This document shows positions 18,840-27,220 of a DNA stretch of 64,000 nt, in pieces. Below the pieces are notes generated by a model. The model was not told where the DNA came from. It saw only the letters and a list, made by a program, of their open reading frames with translations, and did no database searches. The DNA comes from Marinobacter sp. es.042 (GTDB lineage Bacteria > Pseudomonadota > Gammaproteobacteria > Pseudomonadales > Oleiphilaceae). Numbering within the stretch: position 1 is the first letter of the stretch; every line of letters starts with the position of its first letter. The stretch is from contig NZ_LT897781.1 of assembly GCF_900188315.1 (NCBI RefSeq), positions 1,178,001 through 1,242,000 on the forward strand, given 5' to 3'. The translations under genes were made by a program, and so were the position numbers.

Positions 18840-19271
18840 TCAGCGTTTGTAGGCGGCCTGCTGCGCCATTCTTGGTGCAAGGCCGGAAATGTCGTAACCG
18901 GCGTTGCGTGCTTTGGTAAAGATCTCATCGGCTGATGTGCTTCTGGCCGCGCTCAGTGCCCAGAGCACGGTGCAGCGGGTCCCGGAGCGACAGAATGCCA
19001 GTACGGGTTTTTCGGCGTCCCGGATCATCGGCGCGAAGCGGTTTACGTCGTCGTCAGTGATGTTTCCCGACTCCACCGGCATGTATACCCACTCAAGGCC
19101 CTGTTCCCTTGCGGCGGCTTCGATATCCGCCATGGCAGGCTGGCCCGGCTCTTCGTGGTCAGGGCGATTTGCCACGAGCGTCTTGAAGCCCAGCTTCGCG
19201 GCTTCTGCCACGTCTTCGATGGAAATCTGCGGGGCTACCGAAATATTGTCGTCGATCTTTCTGATATCCAT
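18840..19271 (-). CDS. DUF442/TIGR01244 rhodanese- or phosphatase-like protein
   Basis: A 143-residue single-domain protein of the TIGR01244 (DUF442) family. It begins KIDDNISVAPQISIEDV and has the active-site-like loop FCRSGTRC. The same domain is fused to a sulfur dioxygenase domain in the BLH protein of Xylella and Agrobacterium, encoded next to YeeE-type membrane proteins in the BigR hydrogen-sulfide operon. Here the domain stands alone, 97 bases downstream of two YeeE-like genes. The start at 19271 has GGAG about ten bases upstream. A role in persulfide or sulfide handling is inferred from context. Confidence 0.82.
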   Translation of the reverse strand: MDIRKIDDNISVAPQISIEDVAEAAKLGFKTLVANRPDHEEPGQPAMADIEAAAREQGLEWVYMPVESGNITDDDVNRFAPMIRDAEKPVLAFCRSGTRCTVLWALSAARSTSADEIFTKARNAGYDISGLAPRMAQQAAYKR

Positions 19272-19368
19272 GGATGTCGTTCTCCGAATCGGGTAGTGGA
19301 GCTGCCGCCATGATCGCACAGCCCCCGGGCTGTGTCAGAATGGCGGCGGGTAAATTTACAGAAAATAC

Positions 19369-19794
19369 TTACACTTTCGCACGGTTGCGCTCAATGACTT
19401 CGAAAATGCCCATGCCCGCAACCATGGCCGCAACGAACACCGCCGCCTTGGTTTCACCGGCACCGAGCGCGACCAGTCCCGGTCCGGGGCAGAAGCCGGC
19501 GATACCCCAGCCAACACCGAACATAAGACCGCCGAGTACCAATCGTTTATCGATATGGGCACTGGTGGGCATTTTCATGTGGAACCCGAGGAAGGAAAGG
19601 GTGCGCTTGCGGGCAACGGCAAACGCGAGCACACCCACCATGATGGCGCCGCCCATCACAAACGCCAGTGAAGGATCCCAAAGGCCTGCTATATCAAGGA
19701 AGCCGAGCACCTTTTCAGGATTGGCCATGCCGGAAACGATAAGCCCCATTCCGAAGACAAGGCCAGCAAACAGGGAAGCAAGAGAAAATTTCAT
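19369..19794 (-). CDS. YeeE/YedE (DUF6691-type) membrane protein, second half
   Basis: A 141-residue membrane protein with four hydrophobic stretches: FSLASLFAGLVFGMGLIVSGM at the N-terminus, FVMGGAIMVGVLAFAVA, LVLGGLMFGVGWGIAGFCPGPGLVALGAG and a C-terminal VFVAAMVAGM. The cysteine in the GFCPGP loop is the conserved residue used by YeeE thiosulfate transporters. It follows its partner gene by 4 bases, so the two half-size proteins probably form one transporter for a sulfur compound. Confidence 0.88.
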   Translation of the reverse strand: MKFSLASLFAGLVFGMGLIVSGMANPEKVLGFLDIAGLWDPSLAFVMGGAIMVGVLAFAVARKRTLSFLGFHMKMPTSAHIDKRLVLGGLMFGVGWGIAGFCPGPGLVALGAGETKAAVFVAAMVAGMGIFEVIERNRAKV

Positions 19795-19798
19795 GGCA

Positions 19799-20236
19799 TC
19801 ATACCCCCATCAAGTGACGAATCACGTACACGGTGACAAATCCGGCAGCCATGAAGCTCATCGTGGCCGCCAGCGAGCGCAGCGATAGGCGGGACAAACC
19901 GCAAACGCCGTGTCCGCTGGTACAGCCTGAACCGTATCGGGTGCCGATCCCCACCAACAGGCCCGCAATAATGAGCGCGGGATAGCCGGCCTCGATTTCA
20001 ATAGGGGGCAGTTCGGTTGCCAGTACCCAGACTGCCGGTGCACCAATCAGTCCGGCAAGGAAGGCCACGCGCCAGGCAATATCGCCTTTTGCCGGTGAAA
20101 GAAGCCCGCCAAGAATTCCACTGATGCCTGCAATCCGCCCGTTAAGAAGCAGAAAGCTGGCAGCAGCTATGCCCACCAGAATGCCACCCGCCAGCGCTGA
20201 CCAGGGGGTGAAGTTACTCCACGCAATTTCAATCAT
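19799..20236 (-). CDS. YeeE/YedE membrane protein, first half
   Basis: A 145-residue membrane protein, the partner of the next gene. The motif GIGTRYGSGCTSGHGVCGLSRLS contains the conserved Cys-rich loop of the YeeE/YedE sulfur transport family. Hydrophobic helices occupy most of the chain. GGAGT lies about six bases before the ATG. It is the first gene of a three-gene group (YeeE-a, YeeE-b, DUF442) that resembles the sulfide-responsive pmpAB-blh operons, although no ArsR-type BigR repressor is seen nearby. Confidence 0.88.
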   Translation of the reverse strand: MIEIAWSNFTPWSALAGGILVGIAAASFLLLNGRIAGISGILGGLLSPAKGDIAWRVAFLAGLIGAPAVWVLATELPPIEIEAGYPALIIAGLLVGIGTRYGSGCTSGHGVCGLSRLSLRSLAATMSFMAAGFVTVYVIRHLMGV

Positions 20237-20299
20237 TTGATACTCCGAATTTTAAAGTCTGTCATTTTGGAATAAGCATATATCTTGGGGCAATAATAC

Positions 20300-20396
20300 C
20301 AAAAAAAAGCCCGGCAAAGGATGCCGGGCAGAGGCGTGCGAGTAGTATCCATGAAAGACTTCCAGACAAACCGGCATCAGCAGGGACGCCGGTATT
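20300..20396 (-). ncRNA. Candidate small RNA or leader with terminator
   Basis: A strong minus-strand terminator (next entry) has no gene ending at it. About 55 bases upstream on the same strand is a second hairpin (ACCGGC/GCCGGT, 20370-20393). A weak promoter-like pair, TTGAAG and AATACT with 16 bases between, sits just before it. Together these fit a roughly 95-base small RNA, or an attenuated leader of the YeeE operon that starts at 20236. The rest of the 346-base interval 20237-20582 shows nothing else I can support. Confidence 0.35.
20301..20329 (-). terminator. Orphan intrinsic terminator
   Basis: Arms GCCCGGCA and TGCCGGGC around a five-base loop, followed on the minus strand by eight T. 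It lies about 65 bases upstream of the first YeeE-like gene and does not follow any annotated gene on that strand. Confidence 0.85.
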
Positions 20397-20582
20397 GGGA
20401 AGTATTGACTATATTTTGAACACTTCAAGCGAGACTCACTTTCGTTTGAAAACATTTTTTCATATCGGATGCGTCTTTATACTGCCGCCTTTCACTGAGC
20501 GGGTTCCAGGCCGACTGAAATCTGGGCCAAGCTGTAATACAATGGCGGTCAGAAAGAGCCATCCGCACTCCCGAGGTTGTAC

Positions 20583-20999
20583 ATGTCTGACGAGAACGAC
20601 AATAAGCCGGAGAATGATCCGCAACTGGCGGCAAAAATCAAGGGTTCAGCCCGCCAGATCTGGCTGGCCGGGTTGGGCGCCTATACCAAAGCCGAGGAAG
20701 ATACTGGCCGTTTCTTCGAGCGTCTCGTGCAGGAAGGTGAGCAGCTCGAGAACAAAACCCGTGGCGTCGTCGAAAAGCAGATCAAGTCCGTGGAGGATCG
20801 GGTTGAAGGGGTTCGGGAGCGAGCCACTGGTACCTGGGACCGGCTTGAGCACATGTTTGATGAACGGGTGTCTGGTGCCCTGAGACGTCTGGGTATACAT
20901 CGCCGTGAAGAAATCGAATCCATGGAGCGGCGTATTGAAGCCCTCGAATCAGAACTTGCCCGCCTGCGGAAACGCGCCGGTGACGACGACGAAGAATAA
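20583..20999 (+). CDS. Phasin family (PHA granule-associated) protein
   Basis: A 138-residue phasin-like protein. Family signature: ARQIWLAGLGAYTKAEEDTGRFFERLVQEGE, then a long amphipathic helical region and a charged C-terminal coiled coil (ESMERRIEALESELARLRKRA). Such proteins coat polyhydroxyalkanoate granules. The start is the ATG at 20583 with CGAGG six bases upstream. It is convergent with a TetR gene of the PhaD kind, which strengthens the PHA link. No PHA synthase lies within the window. Confidence 0.85.
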   Translation: MSDENDNKPENDPQLAAKIKGSARQIWLAGLGAYTKAEEDTGRFFERLVQEGEQLENKTRGVVEKQIKSVEDRVEGVRERATGTWDRLEHMFDERVSGALRRLGIHRREEIESMERRIEALESELARLRKRAGDDDEE

Positions 21000-21008
21000 C
21001 GGTACGGC

Positions 21009-21638
21009 TCAGAGATAGTCCCGGCTCATCAGCCGGGCTTCCTCCCGGTCGGCCGGCGCAAGGTAGGGCAGCACCAGGTGCATCATCTGGTAAACACCCC
21101 GTCCCGGATCCACTGCCTCCCGGTCATCCAGGTGAGAGAGCGTATCGAAAGCGCTCCAATAACAGGCGGTTAGCGTCAACTGCTCACAAAGAGAATCAAG
21201 CTCTTCCTGCTCAATCGCCATAATGCCCTGGCGCCGAAAGCTCTCGCAAATCGTCTTGAAAGCCAGTCTTTTCTTTTTCTGGATGCGCTTGAATCGTACC
21301 TGCAGCTGATCGTACCGGGACAACACGTTTACCAGATCCTGGTAGAGAAACCGGTAGCGGGCTACGGTCTCGAACAGCAGATGCAGAAAGAACCCCTGCT
21401 GGTCGAGGCTGATGTTGGCGTCTTCCGGAACCGCCAACAAGTCGACCATGTCGTGTTCGTACTGGTCGAAGATTTCCTCGACAATGTCACCTTTGCTCTT
21501 GAAGTGGTAGTAGAGGTTACCCGGGCTGATATCCATCTCATCAGAGATCAGCAGGGTGGTGACATTGGGCTCGCCGACGGTGTTAAACAGCGCCAGGCTT
21601 GTCTGGAGGATGCGGTCGCGGGTTTTGATTTTTTTCAT
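21009..21638 (-). CDS. TetR/AcrR family regulator, PhaD-like
   Basis: A 209-residue TetR regulator. The N-terminal helix-turn-helix (TRDRILQTSLALFNTVGEPNVTTLLISDEMDISPGNLYYHFKSKGDIVEEIF) is textbook. The C-terminal ligand domain resembles PhaD, which controls phasins in pseudomonads. It lies 18 bases downstream of xthA on the same strand, with no clear Shine-Dalgarno, and converges on the phasin gene with a 9-base gap. Control of the phasin is inferred, not shown. Confidence 0.85.
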   Translation of the reverse strand: MKKIKTRDRILQTSLALFNTVGEPNVTTLLISDEMDISPGNLYYHFKSKGDIVEEIFDQYEHDMVDLLAVPEDANISLDQQGFFLHLLFETVARYRFLYQDLVNVLSRYDQLQVRFKRIQKKKRLAFKTICESFRRQGIMAIEQEELDSLCEQLTLTACYWSAFDTLSHLDDREAVDPGRGVYQMMHLVLPYLAPADREEARLMSRDYL

Positions 21639-21656
21639 ATCGCGCCGGGCCAGCCC

Positions 21657-22469
21657 CTAGAGCTCGAAGCTCGCCCAGACCGGACAGTGGTCGGACGGCC
21701 TTTCCATGGCTCGAATGTCGTAGGAAACACCCGCTTTCCGGGCTTTGGGCAGCAGGCTCTCACTGACCATGATCAGATCAATCCGCAGACCACGCTTGGG
21801 GTCTCGCTCGAAACCCTTGCTGCGGTAGTCAAACCAGCTGAAGGTGTCCGCCTCATCGGGGTGAAGGTGCCGGAACACATCGGTATAACCACGAGATTCA
21901 ACCTGGCCCAGCCATTCCCGTTCCTCCGGGAGGAAAGAGCATTTGCCGGTTCGTAGCCAGCGTTTGGCGTTGTCGGCGCCGATACCAATGTCTTTGTCGG
22001 TTGGAGAGATGTTCATATCCCCCATGACCACCACGTGGCCGCCCGCTTTCTTGAGCTCGTCCAGGTAACGCATCAGATCCGCGTAGAACTTCTCCTTGGC
22101 AGGAAACTTCACCGGATGGTCACGGCTTTCGCCCTGCGGAAAATAGCCGTTGATCACCGTCAGCTTTTCACCATTGACGGTGAAATGGCCGGTAATCAGC
22201 CTGCGCTGGGAATCCTCGCCATCCCAAGGGTAGCCTTTGATAACTTCCTCCGGCTCCGCTTTTGAGAGCAGGGCAACGCCATAGTGGGTTTTTTGCCCGT
22301 GGAAATGCACGTGGTAGCCAAGGTCCCGGATCGCTTCTACCGGAAAGTCGTCGTCCTGAACCTTGGTTTCCTGGAGACCGATAAAATCCGGTGCGAGGGC
22401 GTCTATTACGGCTTTCAGCTGGTGCAGGCGGGTGCGGATACTGTTGACGTTGAAAGAAACGAACATCAT
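21657..22469 (-). CDS. xthA: Exodeoxyribonuclease III
   Basis: A 270-residue endonuclease/exonuclease/phosphatase-fold enzyme that cuts at abasic sites in base excision repair. Active-site motifs are in order: FNVNSIR, GLQETK (metal-binding Glu), the GDMNISP loop, DLIMVSE and the C-terminal SDHCPVW catalytic histidine. GGAGAG lies nine bases before a tandem ATG-ATG. It is followed on the same strand by the TetR gene. Confidence 0.95.
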   Translation of the reverse strand: MMFVSFNVNSIRTRLHQLKAVIDALAPDFIGLQETKVQDDDFPVEAIRDLGYHVHFHGQKTHYGVALLSKAEPEEVIKGYPWDGEDSQRRLITGHFTVNGEKLTVINGYFPQGESRDHPVKFPAKEKFYADLMRYLDELKKAGGHVVVMGDMNISPTDKDIGIGADNAKRWLRTGKCSFLPEEREWLGQVESRGYTDVFRHLHPDEADTFSWFDYRSKGFERDPKRGLRIDLIMVSESLLPKARKAGVSYDIRAMERPSDHCPVWASFEL

Positions 22470-22512
22470 TTCAAAATACTCTCCGGCGTTGATTCCCGTC
22501 GGAGTTTACCAT

Positions 22513-22563
22513 ACTGACCCCCGGGGTCTGCCTTGGCAGGGGCGACAGTTTCAGGGGGTCAGT
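22513..22563. repeat. Long-looped inverted repeat, GGGGTCAG type
   Basis: Arms ACTGACCCCC (22513-22522) and GGGGGTCAGT (22554-22563) pair perfectly around about 31 bases. The right arm overlaps the last codons of the exported-protein gene. The core GGGGTCAG/CTGACCCC recurs at 37764-37793 and as a half site near 41687. Confidence 0.55.
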
Positions 22564-23291
22564 TCACAATCCGGGGTGGTATTCACTTTATAGCGGATAT
22601 GGGCGGTGTAGTTTTCATCCTGGTTTTTCCGGATATTGGTGAGGCCCAGATAATCGGAAAGGGCACCCGAGTTGCTGTAACCCAGTACAATGGGGTCAAC
22701 CAGGAAACGCAGTACCATGCCGGTAGGGCGTATCTGTACCACATGGTCAGCATTCACCTGGTCGTTCTCGGCGCGTTCCAGAACGAAACCGTAATGCTCG
22801 CCCCGGGTAGGCCCAAGAAATCGGAATTCAACCGGCTCACCGGCCACAACACGCTGCCAATTCTGGCGTACGAAGTTATCGAACCCGGCATCCACAACGG
22901 TAGTGTCCGGGTATGTCACCTCGAATTGCTCTGAATCGCCGCCTGGCGTCTGCCAGTCGATCACCAAAATGTCGGGTGCAGGGTAGGTGATCTGCATTTC
23001 TTCACTGAATGTCGGCTGAACGAAGTCTACGGACGGACGCAGTACTGAAGCCTCGTATTCAAGGTCTTTGCGGGCGAACGACTCGTCCGCGTCCGGTTTG
23101 AAGTAGGTCACCTTGTGTTGCCTGGGCCGAAACACGCCTTCCTCACAGGTACCATCAACGGAGTGGCGCTCTTCGTAGATCACGTTGCCGTTTCCGGTGC
23201 TTGCGGTACCGATAAAACTGAAATCTGCGGCCGCGGCCGGCCATGCGGCGGCCAACAGCGCCACGTAAACTGACCAGGCAGCGTGTTTCAT
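22551..23291 (-). CDS. Exported protein of unknown function, lipid operon
   Basis: A 246-residue protein with a clean signal peptide (about residues 1-21, cleavage after AWPAAAA). The mature part is rich in beta-type segments, has two cysteines (in GTCEEG and PDCEL) and no family I recognise. It is the last gene of the eight-gene operon and overlaps DUF2878 by 4 bases (ATGA). In related clusters this position often holds a DUF3833 lipoprotein; this one does not look like DUF3833. A periplasmic role linked to lipid modification is inferred from position. Confidence 0.75.
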   Translation of the reverse strand: MKHAAWSVYVALLAAAWPAAAADFSFIGTASTGNGNVIYEERHSVDGTCEEGVFRPRQHKVTYFKPDADESFARKDLEYEASVLRPSVDFVQPTFSEEMQITYPAPDILVIDWQTPGGDSEQFEVTYPDTTVVDAGFDNFVRQNWQRVVAGEPVEFRFLGPTRGEHYGFVLERAENDQVNADHVVQIRPTGMVLRFLVDPIVLGYSNSGALSDYLGLTNIRKNQDENYTAHIRYKVNTTPDCELTP

Positions 23292-23809
23292 CGAACCAGC
23301 TCCGGGTAAAGCTTTTTACGGGCGAACAGCAGCAGCGGGAAAACAACGAGCCAGCCAAACCCGAGTGCAATCAGTGACGGCAACAGTTCAGGCAGCTGCA
23401 CTGCGCCGAGCTGGCTGGCCGACCAGTAGGCGAAGGGGCCGGCAAAGGGCGCAAGAACGAAGGGCAGCCAGGCCTTCTTGCTGATCCAGTCGAGGGAATG
23501 GCTCAGGGTCGTCATGAAGATGGCCCAGATGGCCACAAGCCACGGGGGAGTGAGCATCACCTGGCCGGAACCGTCATCCAGAATACCGGTCCGGAACCAG
23601 ATGCCGTCCAGAATTGAGCCGACGACGGTTCCCAGGCCGATAAACTGAAGCTCGGTCATCCGGTTCTGGCTAACCAGGACAAGATGCAGCACCAGAAATA
23701 TCACCACTATCCCGGCGCCGATCAGCCCGGGATAAAACACGCAGGCAAACCAGCCTGCCTGGAACAGCAGGAAATTAAGAACGTTACGGGCGGTTTCGGA
23801 GGCGATCAT
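23288..23809 (-). CDS. DUF2878 membrane protein
   Basis: A 173-residue DUF2878 protein with five or six hydrophobic helices. Recognisable pieces are LNFLLFQAGWFACVF, IGLGTVVGSILDGIWFRTGIL and PPWLVAIWAIFMTTLSHSLDW. It overlaps the cfa gene and the exported-protein gene by 4 bases each. The family is usually found beside Cfa-type methyltransferases and DUF1365 genes. The molecular function is unknown. Confidence 0.87.
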   Translation of the reverse strand: MIASETARNVLNFLLFQAGWFACVFYPGLIGAGIVVIFLVLHLVLVSQNRMTELQFIGLGTVVGSILDGIWFRTGILDDGSGQVMLTPPWLVAIWAIFMTTLSHSLDWISKKAWLPFVLAPFAGPFAYWSASQLGAVQLPELLPSLIALGFGWLVVFPLLLFARKKLYPELVR

Positions 23810-25080
23810 ACGCTCAAGATGTTCTCGCGTTTGTTGCCGGGCTTGGCGAACACCAACTGCGCAACGCCAATGGCCCGCTCGCTGAAGCCCGCTTCACAGT
23901 AGGCAAAGTAAAAGTGCCACAGGCGCCGGAAAGCCTCGTCGTAACCCATCGACTCAAGCTTGTCCCGCTGGGCCATGAACCGGTCGCACCAGTCGTGAAG
24001 GGTCCTGGCATAGTGGAAGCCGGTATCCTCGGCATGGGTGAGTACCAGCTTGCTTTCTTTTCGAACCGATTCGAGGATGGCTCCGAAAGAGGGAATAAAG
24101 CTTCCCGGAAAGATAAATCGCTGGATGAAATCCACGTTTTTCAGAGCTCTCTGGTACCGCTGCTCTGGCATGTTAATGGCCTGAACCAGGGCCAGCCCGT
24201 CGGGCTTCAACAGGGCGTTAATCTGGGAGAAATAGCTATCGAGAAACTGAGGGCCAACGGCTTCAATCATCTCGATGGAAACAAGTTTGTCGAATTGCCC
24301 CGCGAGGTCCCGGTAATCGTCAAACAGTAGGGTAATCTGGTCCTCCAGCCCCTCTTTCTGGACCCGTTCTTTCGCCAGATCCAGCTGCTCTCTGGAAATG
24401 GTCGTCGTGGTGACATGACAGCCATAGTGTTTGGCGGCATGGATCGCAAAGCCGCCCCAGCCGGTGCCGATTTCAATCACCTTGTCCCCGGGCTGGAGGT
24501 CCAGCTTCCGGCAGATGGTGTCCAGTTTGTGCACAGCCGCTTCTTCAAGGCTCGATTCGGCGCTGGGATAGATAGCCGAGGAGTACATCATGGTTGGATC
24601 GAGGAATGTCTCGAACAGGTCATTGCCAAGATCGTAGTGGGCGCTGATGTTCTTACGGGAGCCTTCTTTGGTGTTCCGGTTCAGCCAGTGCAGACCTTTG
24701 AGGGCAGGCTTGGTAACCCAACTGAACCGGTCTTCAAACTCGTTCATGCGGTCGACGTTGCGGGTAAAGAACCGGAGCAGGGCAACCAGATCGGGAGTTG
24801 ACCAATCACCGGCGACATACGCTTCCGCCGCGCCGACGCTTCCGCCAGTCAACAGGTCCCGCCAGGTGCTGTGATCGTGGATAATCAGCTCTGCCGGCTG
24901 GTATTGGCTGTCGCCATCGCCGAATACCAGATCCTCGAATCCGGATTCCCGAACCGTCAGTTTGCCCTCGCCCAGCAAACGGAGCTGTTGAATCACCAGG
25001 GCACGCGCGAAACGGCTGATAGCCGGCAGGCTGCCCGATTCGGATTTGGTGTTTTCAACCGAAGTATTCAGGTTCTCCAT
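23806..25080 (-). CDS. cfa: Cyclopropane-fatty-acyl-phospholipid synthase family methyltransferase
   Basis: A 424-residue Cfa-family enzyme that uses S-adenosylmethionine to methylate unsaturated acyl chains of membrane phospholipids. The N-terminal lipid-binding part (about 1-130) precedes SAHYDLGNDLFETFLDPTMMYSSAIY and the cofactor loop VIEIGTGWGGFAIHAAKHYGC. The C-terminus has HFYFAYCEAGFSERAIGVAQLVF. Its start overlaps DUF1365 by 13 bases. In clusters of this type the product may be a cyclopropane, a methylated or a furan-precursor fatty acid; the sequence alone does not decide. Confidence 0.92.
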   Translation of the reverse strand: MENLNTSVENTKSESGSLPAISRFARALVIQQLRLLGEGKLTVRESGFEDLVFGDGDSQYQPAELIIHDHSTWRDLLTGGSVGAAEAYVAGDWSTPDLVALLRFFTRNVDRMNEFEDRFSWVTKPALKGLHWLNRNTKEGSRKNISAHYDLGNDLFETFLDPTMMYSSAIYPSAESSLEEAAVHKLDTICRKLDLQPGDKVIEIGTGWGGFAIHAAKHYGCHVTTTTISREQLDLAKERVQKEGLEDQITLLFDDYRDLAGQFDKLVSIEMIEAVGPQFLDSYFSQINALLKPDGLALVQAINMPEQRYQRALKNVDFIQRFIFPGSFIPSFGAILESVRKESKLVLTHAEDTGFHYARTLHDWCDRFMAQRDKLESMGYDEAFRRLWHFYFAYCEAGFSERAIGVAQLVFAKPGNKRENILSV

Positions 25081-25958
25081 GAACTTACCCTTCCACGAAT
25101 CTTGTCATTGGTCTCCGAGCTGGTGATATCCAGCCCGGAATCATCGTGCCCACGGCGGTAGGCGGTATCGTCCTCGGAAAGCTTATCGGGGTGGGTGTAG
25201 AAAGGTGCCCCCTTGAGCTTGAGGCGCAGGGCGTGCCAGTAAATACCTGCCACAACCTTGAATGCCTCGAGCGGAAACTTTCGAAGACTTCTATGCACAT
25301 CTTTACGAGTGAGAGGGGTACGTTGGACTACCAGAGTGGCATCAAAATGCTTGCGACCCTCTTCCAGAACATTCATGTGAATTCTCAGATCAGGGCCCCG
25401 GAAACTGAACGTCCACTCGTAGTGCTGGTTCATGCCGTTGAAAGGCGACACATGAAAGCGTTTGCTGAAACCAAATTGTTCGGTGCGCCAGTCCGCCTGG
25501 TTCGGCTCTGCTCCGGTCGTCTCCAGACAATAGGCATGACGGTCATGCCACGGGGTGTTGGTAATCTGGGCAACGATGACCTTTGGAACCACGCCATCCG
25601 CCGGGCATTCCCCGGCGCGGTAGCAGAAATAGAAGCTGACCGGATTGAACACGTAACCAAAGTAGCGCGGATGGGTAATCAGCTCGACTTCGCCGTCCGG
25701 GCGCCAGCCGGTGGCCCGTTCCACGTGGTCACGCACAGCCCCGGACAGGTCGCCTGTCTCCGGACGGAAGTAGTCCCTGCGCTTCAGAGACATCCAGTTG
25801 AAACGTTCCAGGGAAAATAACGGGCTGATACCGGAAACCTGGTTCCACTCGTCGGTGTCCAGGGCCAGCATGCCGGTGCTGTAGCTGAATTCGTGTTGCA
25901 CCGGGTACTTCCGCCTGTGCCGGACAGTACCCTCCAGCCATTGGCTATTCACGGTCAA
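25068..25958 (-). CDS. DUF1365 family protein
   Basis: A 296-residue DUF1365 protein. It begins WLEGTVRHRRKYPVQHEFSY, typical of the family, and contains ITHPRYFGYVFNPVSFYFCY and HVSPFNGMNQHYEW. It is soluble with no signal peptide. DUF1365 is almost always encoded between an FAD amine-oxidase-like gene and a Cfa-type gene, as here, implying a conserved step in modified fatty acid synthesis or in presentation of the substrate. Activity has not been defined to my knowledge. Confidence 0.92.
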   Translation of the reverse strand: MTVNSQWLEGTVRHRRKYPVQHEFSYSTGMLALDTDEWNQVSGISPLFSLERFNWMSLKRRDYFRPETGDLSGAVRDHVERATGWRPDGEVELITHPRYFGYVFNPVSFYFCYRAGECPADGVVPKVIVAQITNTPWHDRHAYCLETTGAEPNQADWRTEQFGFSKRFHVSPFNGMNQHYEWTFSFRGPDLRIHMNVLEEGRKHFDATLVVQRTPLTRKDVHRSLRKFPLEAFKVVAGIYWHALRLKLKGAPFYTHPDKLSEDDTAYRRGHDDSGLDITSSETNDKIRGRVSSWRT

Positions 25959-27220
25959 AGCTCCACCCCGAACGCTTCGGTTACCCGCAACGCGCTGCGA
26001 ACGCCATCTTCATGGAATCCGTTGAACCAGTATGCACCACAGAAATGGGTTCGATTCTGATTACCGATTTCGTCGTAGCGTTCCTGGGCTGCCACCGCGT
26101 CCAGTGTGAATACCGGATGGGCGTATTCGAAGCGCTTGATCACCTTTTCGGGATCGATATCTCGGCTGCGATTGAGGGTCACACAGAAGGTATCCGGGGC
26201 ATCATGGAAGTTCTGCAGTATGTTCATGTTGTAGGTGACAGAAACCGGCTCAGTACTGTGGGTCGGAATAAAGTAGTTCCAGGCAGCCCAGGCCCGGCGA
26301 TTGTCCGGCAACACGCTGCTGTCTGTATGGAGCACCACATCGTTGTTCTGATAGGCCATGGCATCGAGTATGTCCCGTTCCTTGTCGGTCGCGTCAGCGA
26401 GCATGGCAAGGGCCTGGTCGCTGTGGCAGCCAAAAATCACCTGGTCAAAGTGGTGTTCCTCGCCCCTGACAGTCACGGTTACACCGTCCTCATGGCGGAC
26501 AACCCTGTCGACAGGGCTGTTCAGGTGCATGCCATCACCCAGCCGTTCCATCATTTTCTTCACGTATTGGGCAGACCCTCCGGAAATCACCCGCCAGGTT
26601 GGGCGGTCATCCACAGACAGCATGCCGTGATTGTTGAAAAACTGCAGGAAGAACCGGATTGGAAACTGTTCCAGCACGATTTCCGGTGCTGACCAGATCG
26701 CCGCGCCCATCGGAACAATGTAGTAATTCCTGAAATAGCGGGAGTACCCATTCCGATTCAGGTATTCCCCTAGTGTTTCTTCATTGTTGATATTGCCGGC
26801 TTCAAGGTCTGCACGGGTTTCCTTGTTAAAGCGCAGAATCTCCCTCACCATTTTTAAGAACGGCAGGTTTAACAGATTCTTTCGCTGGGCAAACAGGGTA
26901 TTCAGGCTGGTGCCGTTGTACTGCAGGCCGGTGCTGCTGCAGTCTACGCTGAAGCTCATGTCGCTGACTTCCGACGGAACTCCCAGCCGCTCCATCAGTT
27001 TGATGAAATTCGGGTAGGTCCAGTCGTTGAAAACGATGAAGCCGGTATTCACCGGCCAGGTCCGGCCACCGGCTTCGACCTGTTCGGTGTTGGTGTGACC
27101 GCCGGCATAGTCGCCCGCTTCAAAAACCTGAACTTCGTGTTTCTCGGCCAAAAGCCAGGCAGCCGTGAGGCCGGAAACGCCGGCCCCAATGACAGCAATT
27201 CGCTGACGCTCACTACTCAT
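25955..27220 (-). CDS. FAD-dependent amine-oxidase-like oxidoreductase
   Basis: A 421-residue flavoprotein. The N-terminal dinucleotide-binding loop IAVIGAGVSGLTAAWLLAEKHEVQVFEA is followed by AGGHTNTE and PVNTGFIVFND, as in phytoene-desaturase/amine-oxidase relatives. The C-terminal FAD-contact region is FCGAYWFNGFHEDGVRSALRV. It overlaps both neighbours by 4 bases. Homologues next to Cfa and DUF1365 genes have been linked to desaturation of methylated fatty acids on the way to furan fatty acids; by analogy it may oxidise the methylated acyl chain. Confidence 0.88.
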   Translation of the reverse strand: MSSERQRIAVIGAGVSGLTAAWLLAEKHEVQVFEAGDYAGGHTNTEQVEAGGRTWPVNTGFIVFNDWTYPNFIKLMERLGVPSEVSDMSFSVDCSSTGLQYNGTSLNTLFAQRKNLLNLPFLKMVREILRFNKETRADLEAGNINNEETLGEYLNRNGYSRYFRNYYIVPMGAAIWSAPEIVLEQFPIRFFLQFFNNHGMLSVDDRPTWRVISGGSAQYVKKMMERLGDGMHLNSPVDRVVRHEDGVTVTVRGEEHHFDQVIFGCHSDQALAMLADATDKERDILDAMAYQNNDVVLHTDSSVLPDNRRAWAAWNYFIPTHSTEPVSVTYNMNILQNFHDAPDTFCVTLNRSRDIDPEKVIKRFEYAHPVFTLDAVAAQERYDEIGNQNRTHFCGAYWFNGFHEDGVRSALRVTEAFGVEL

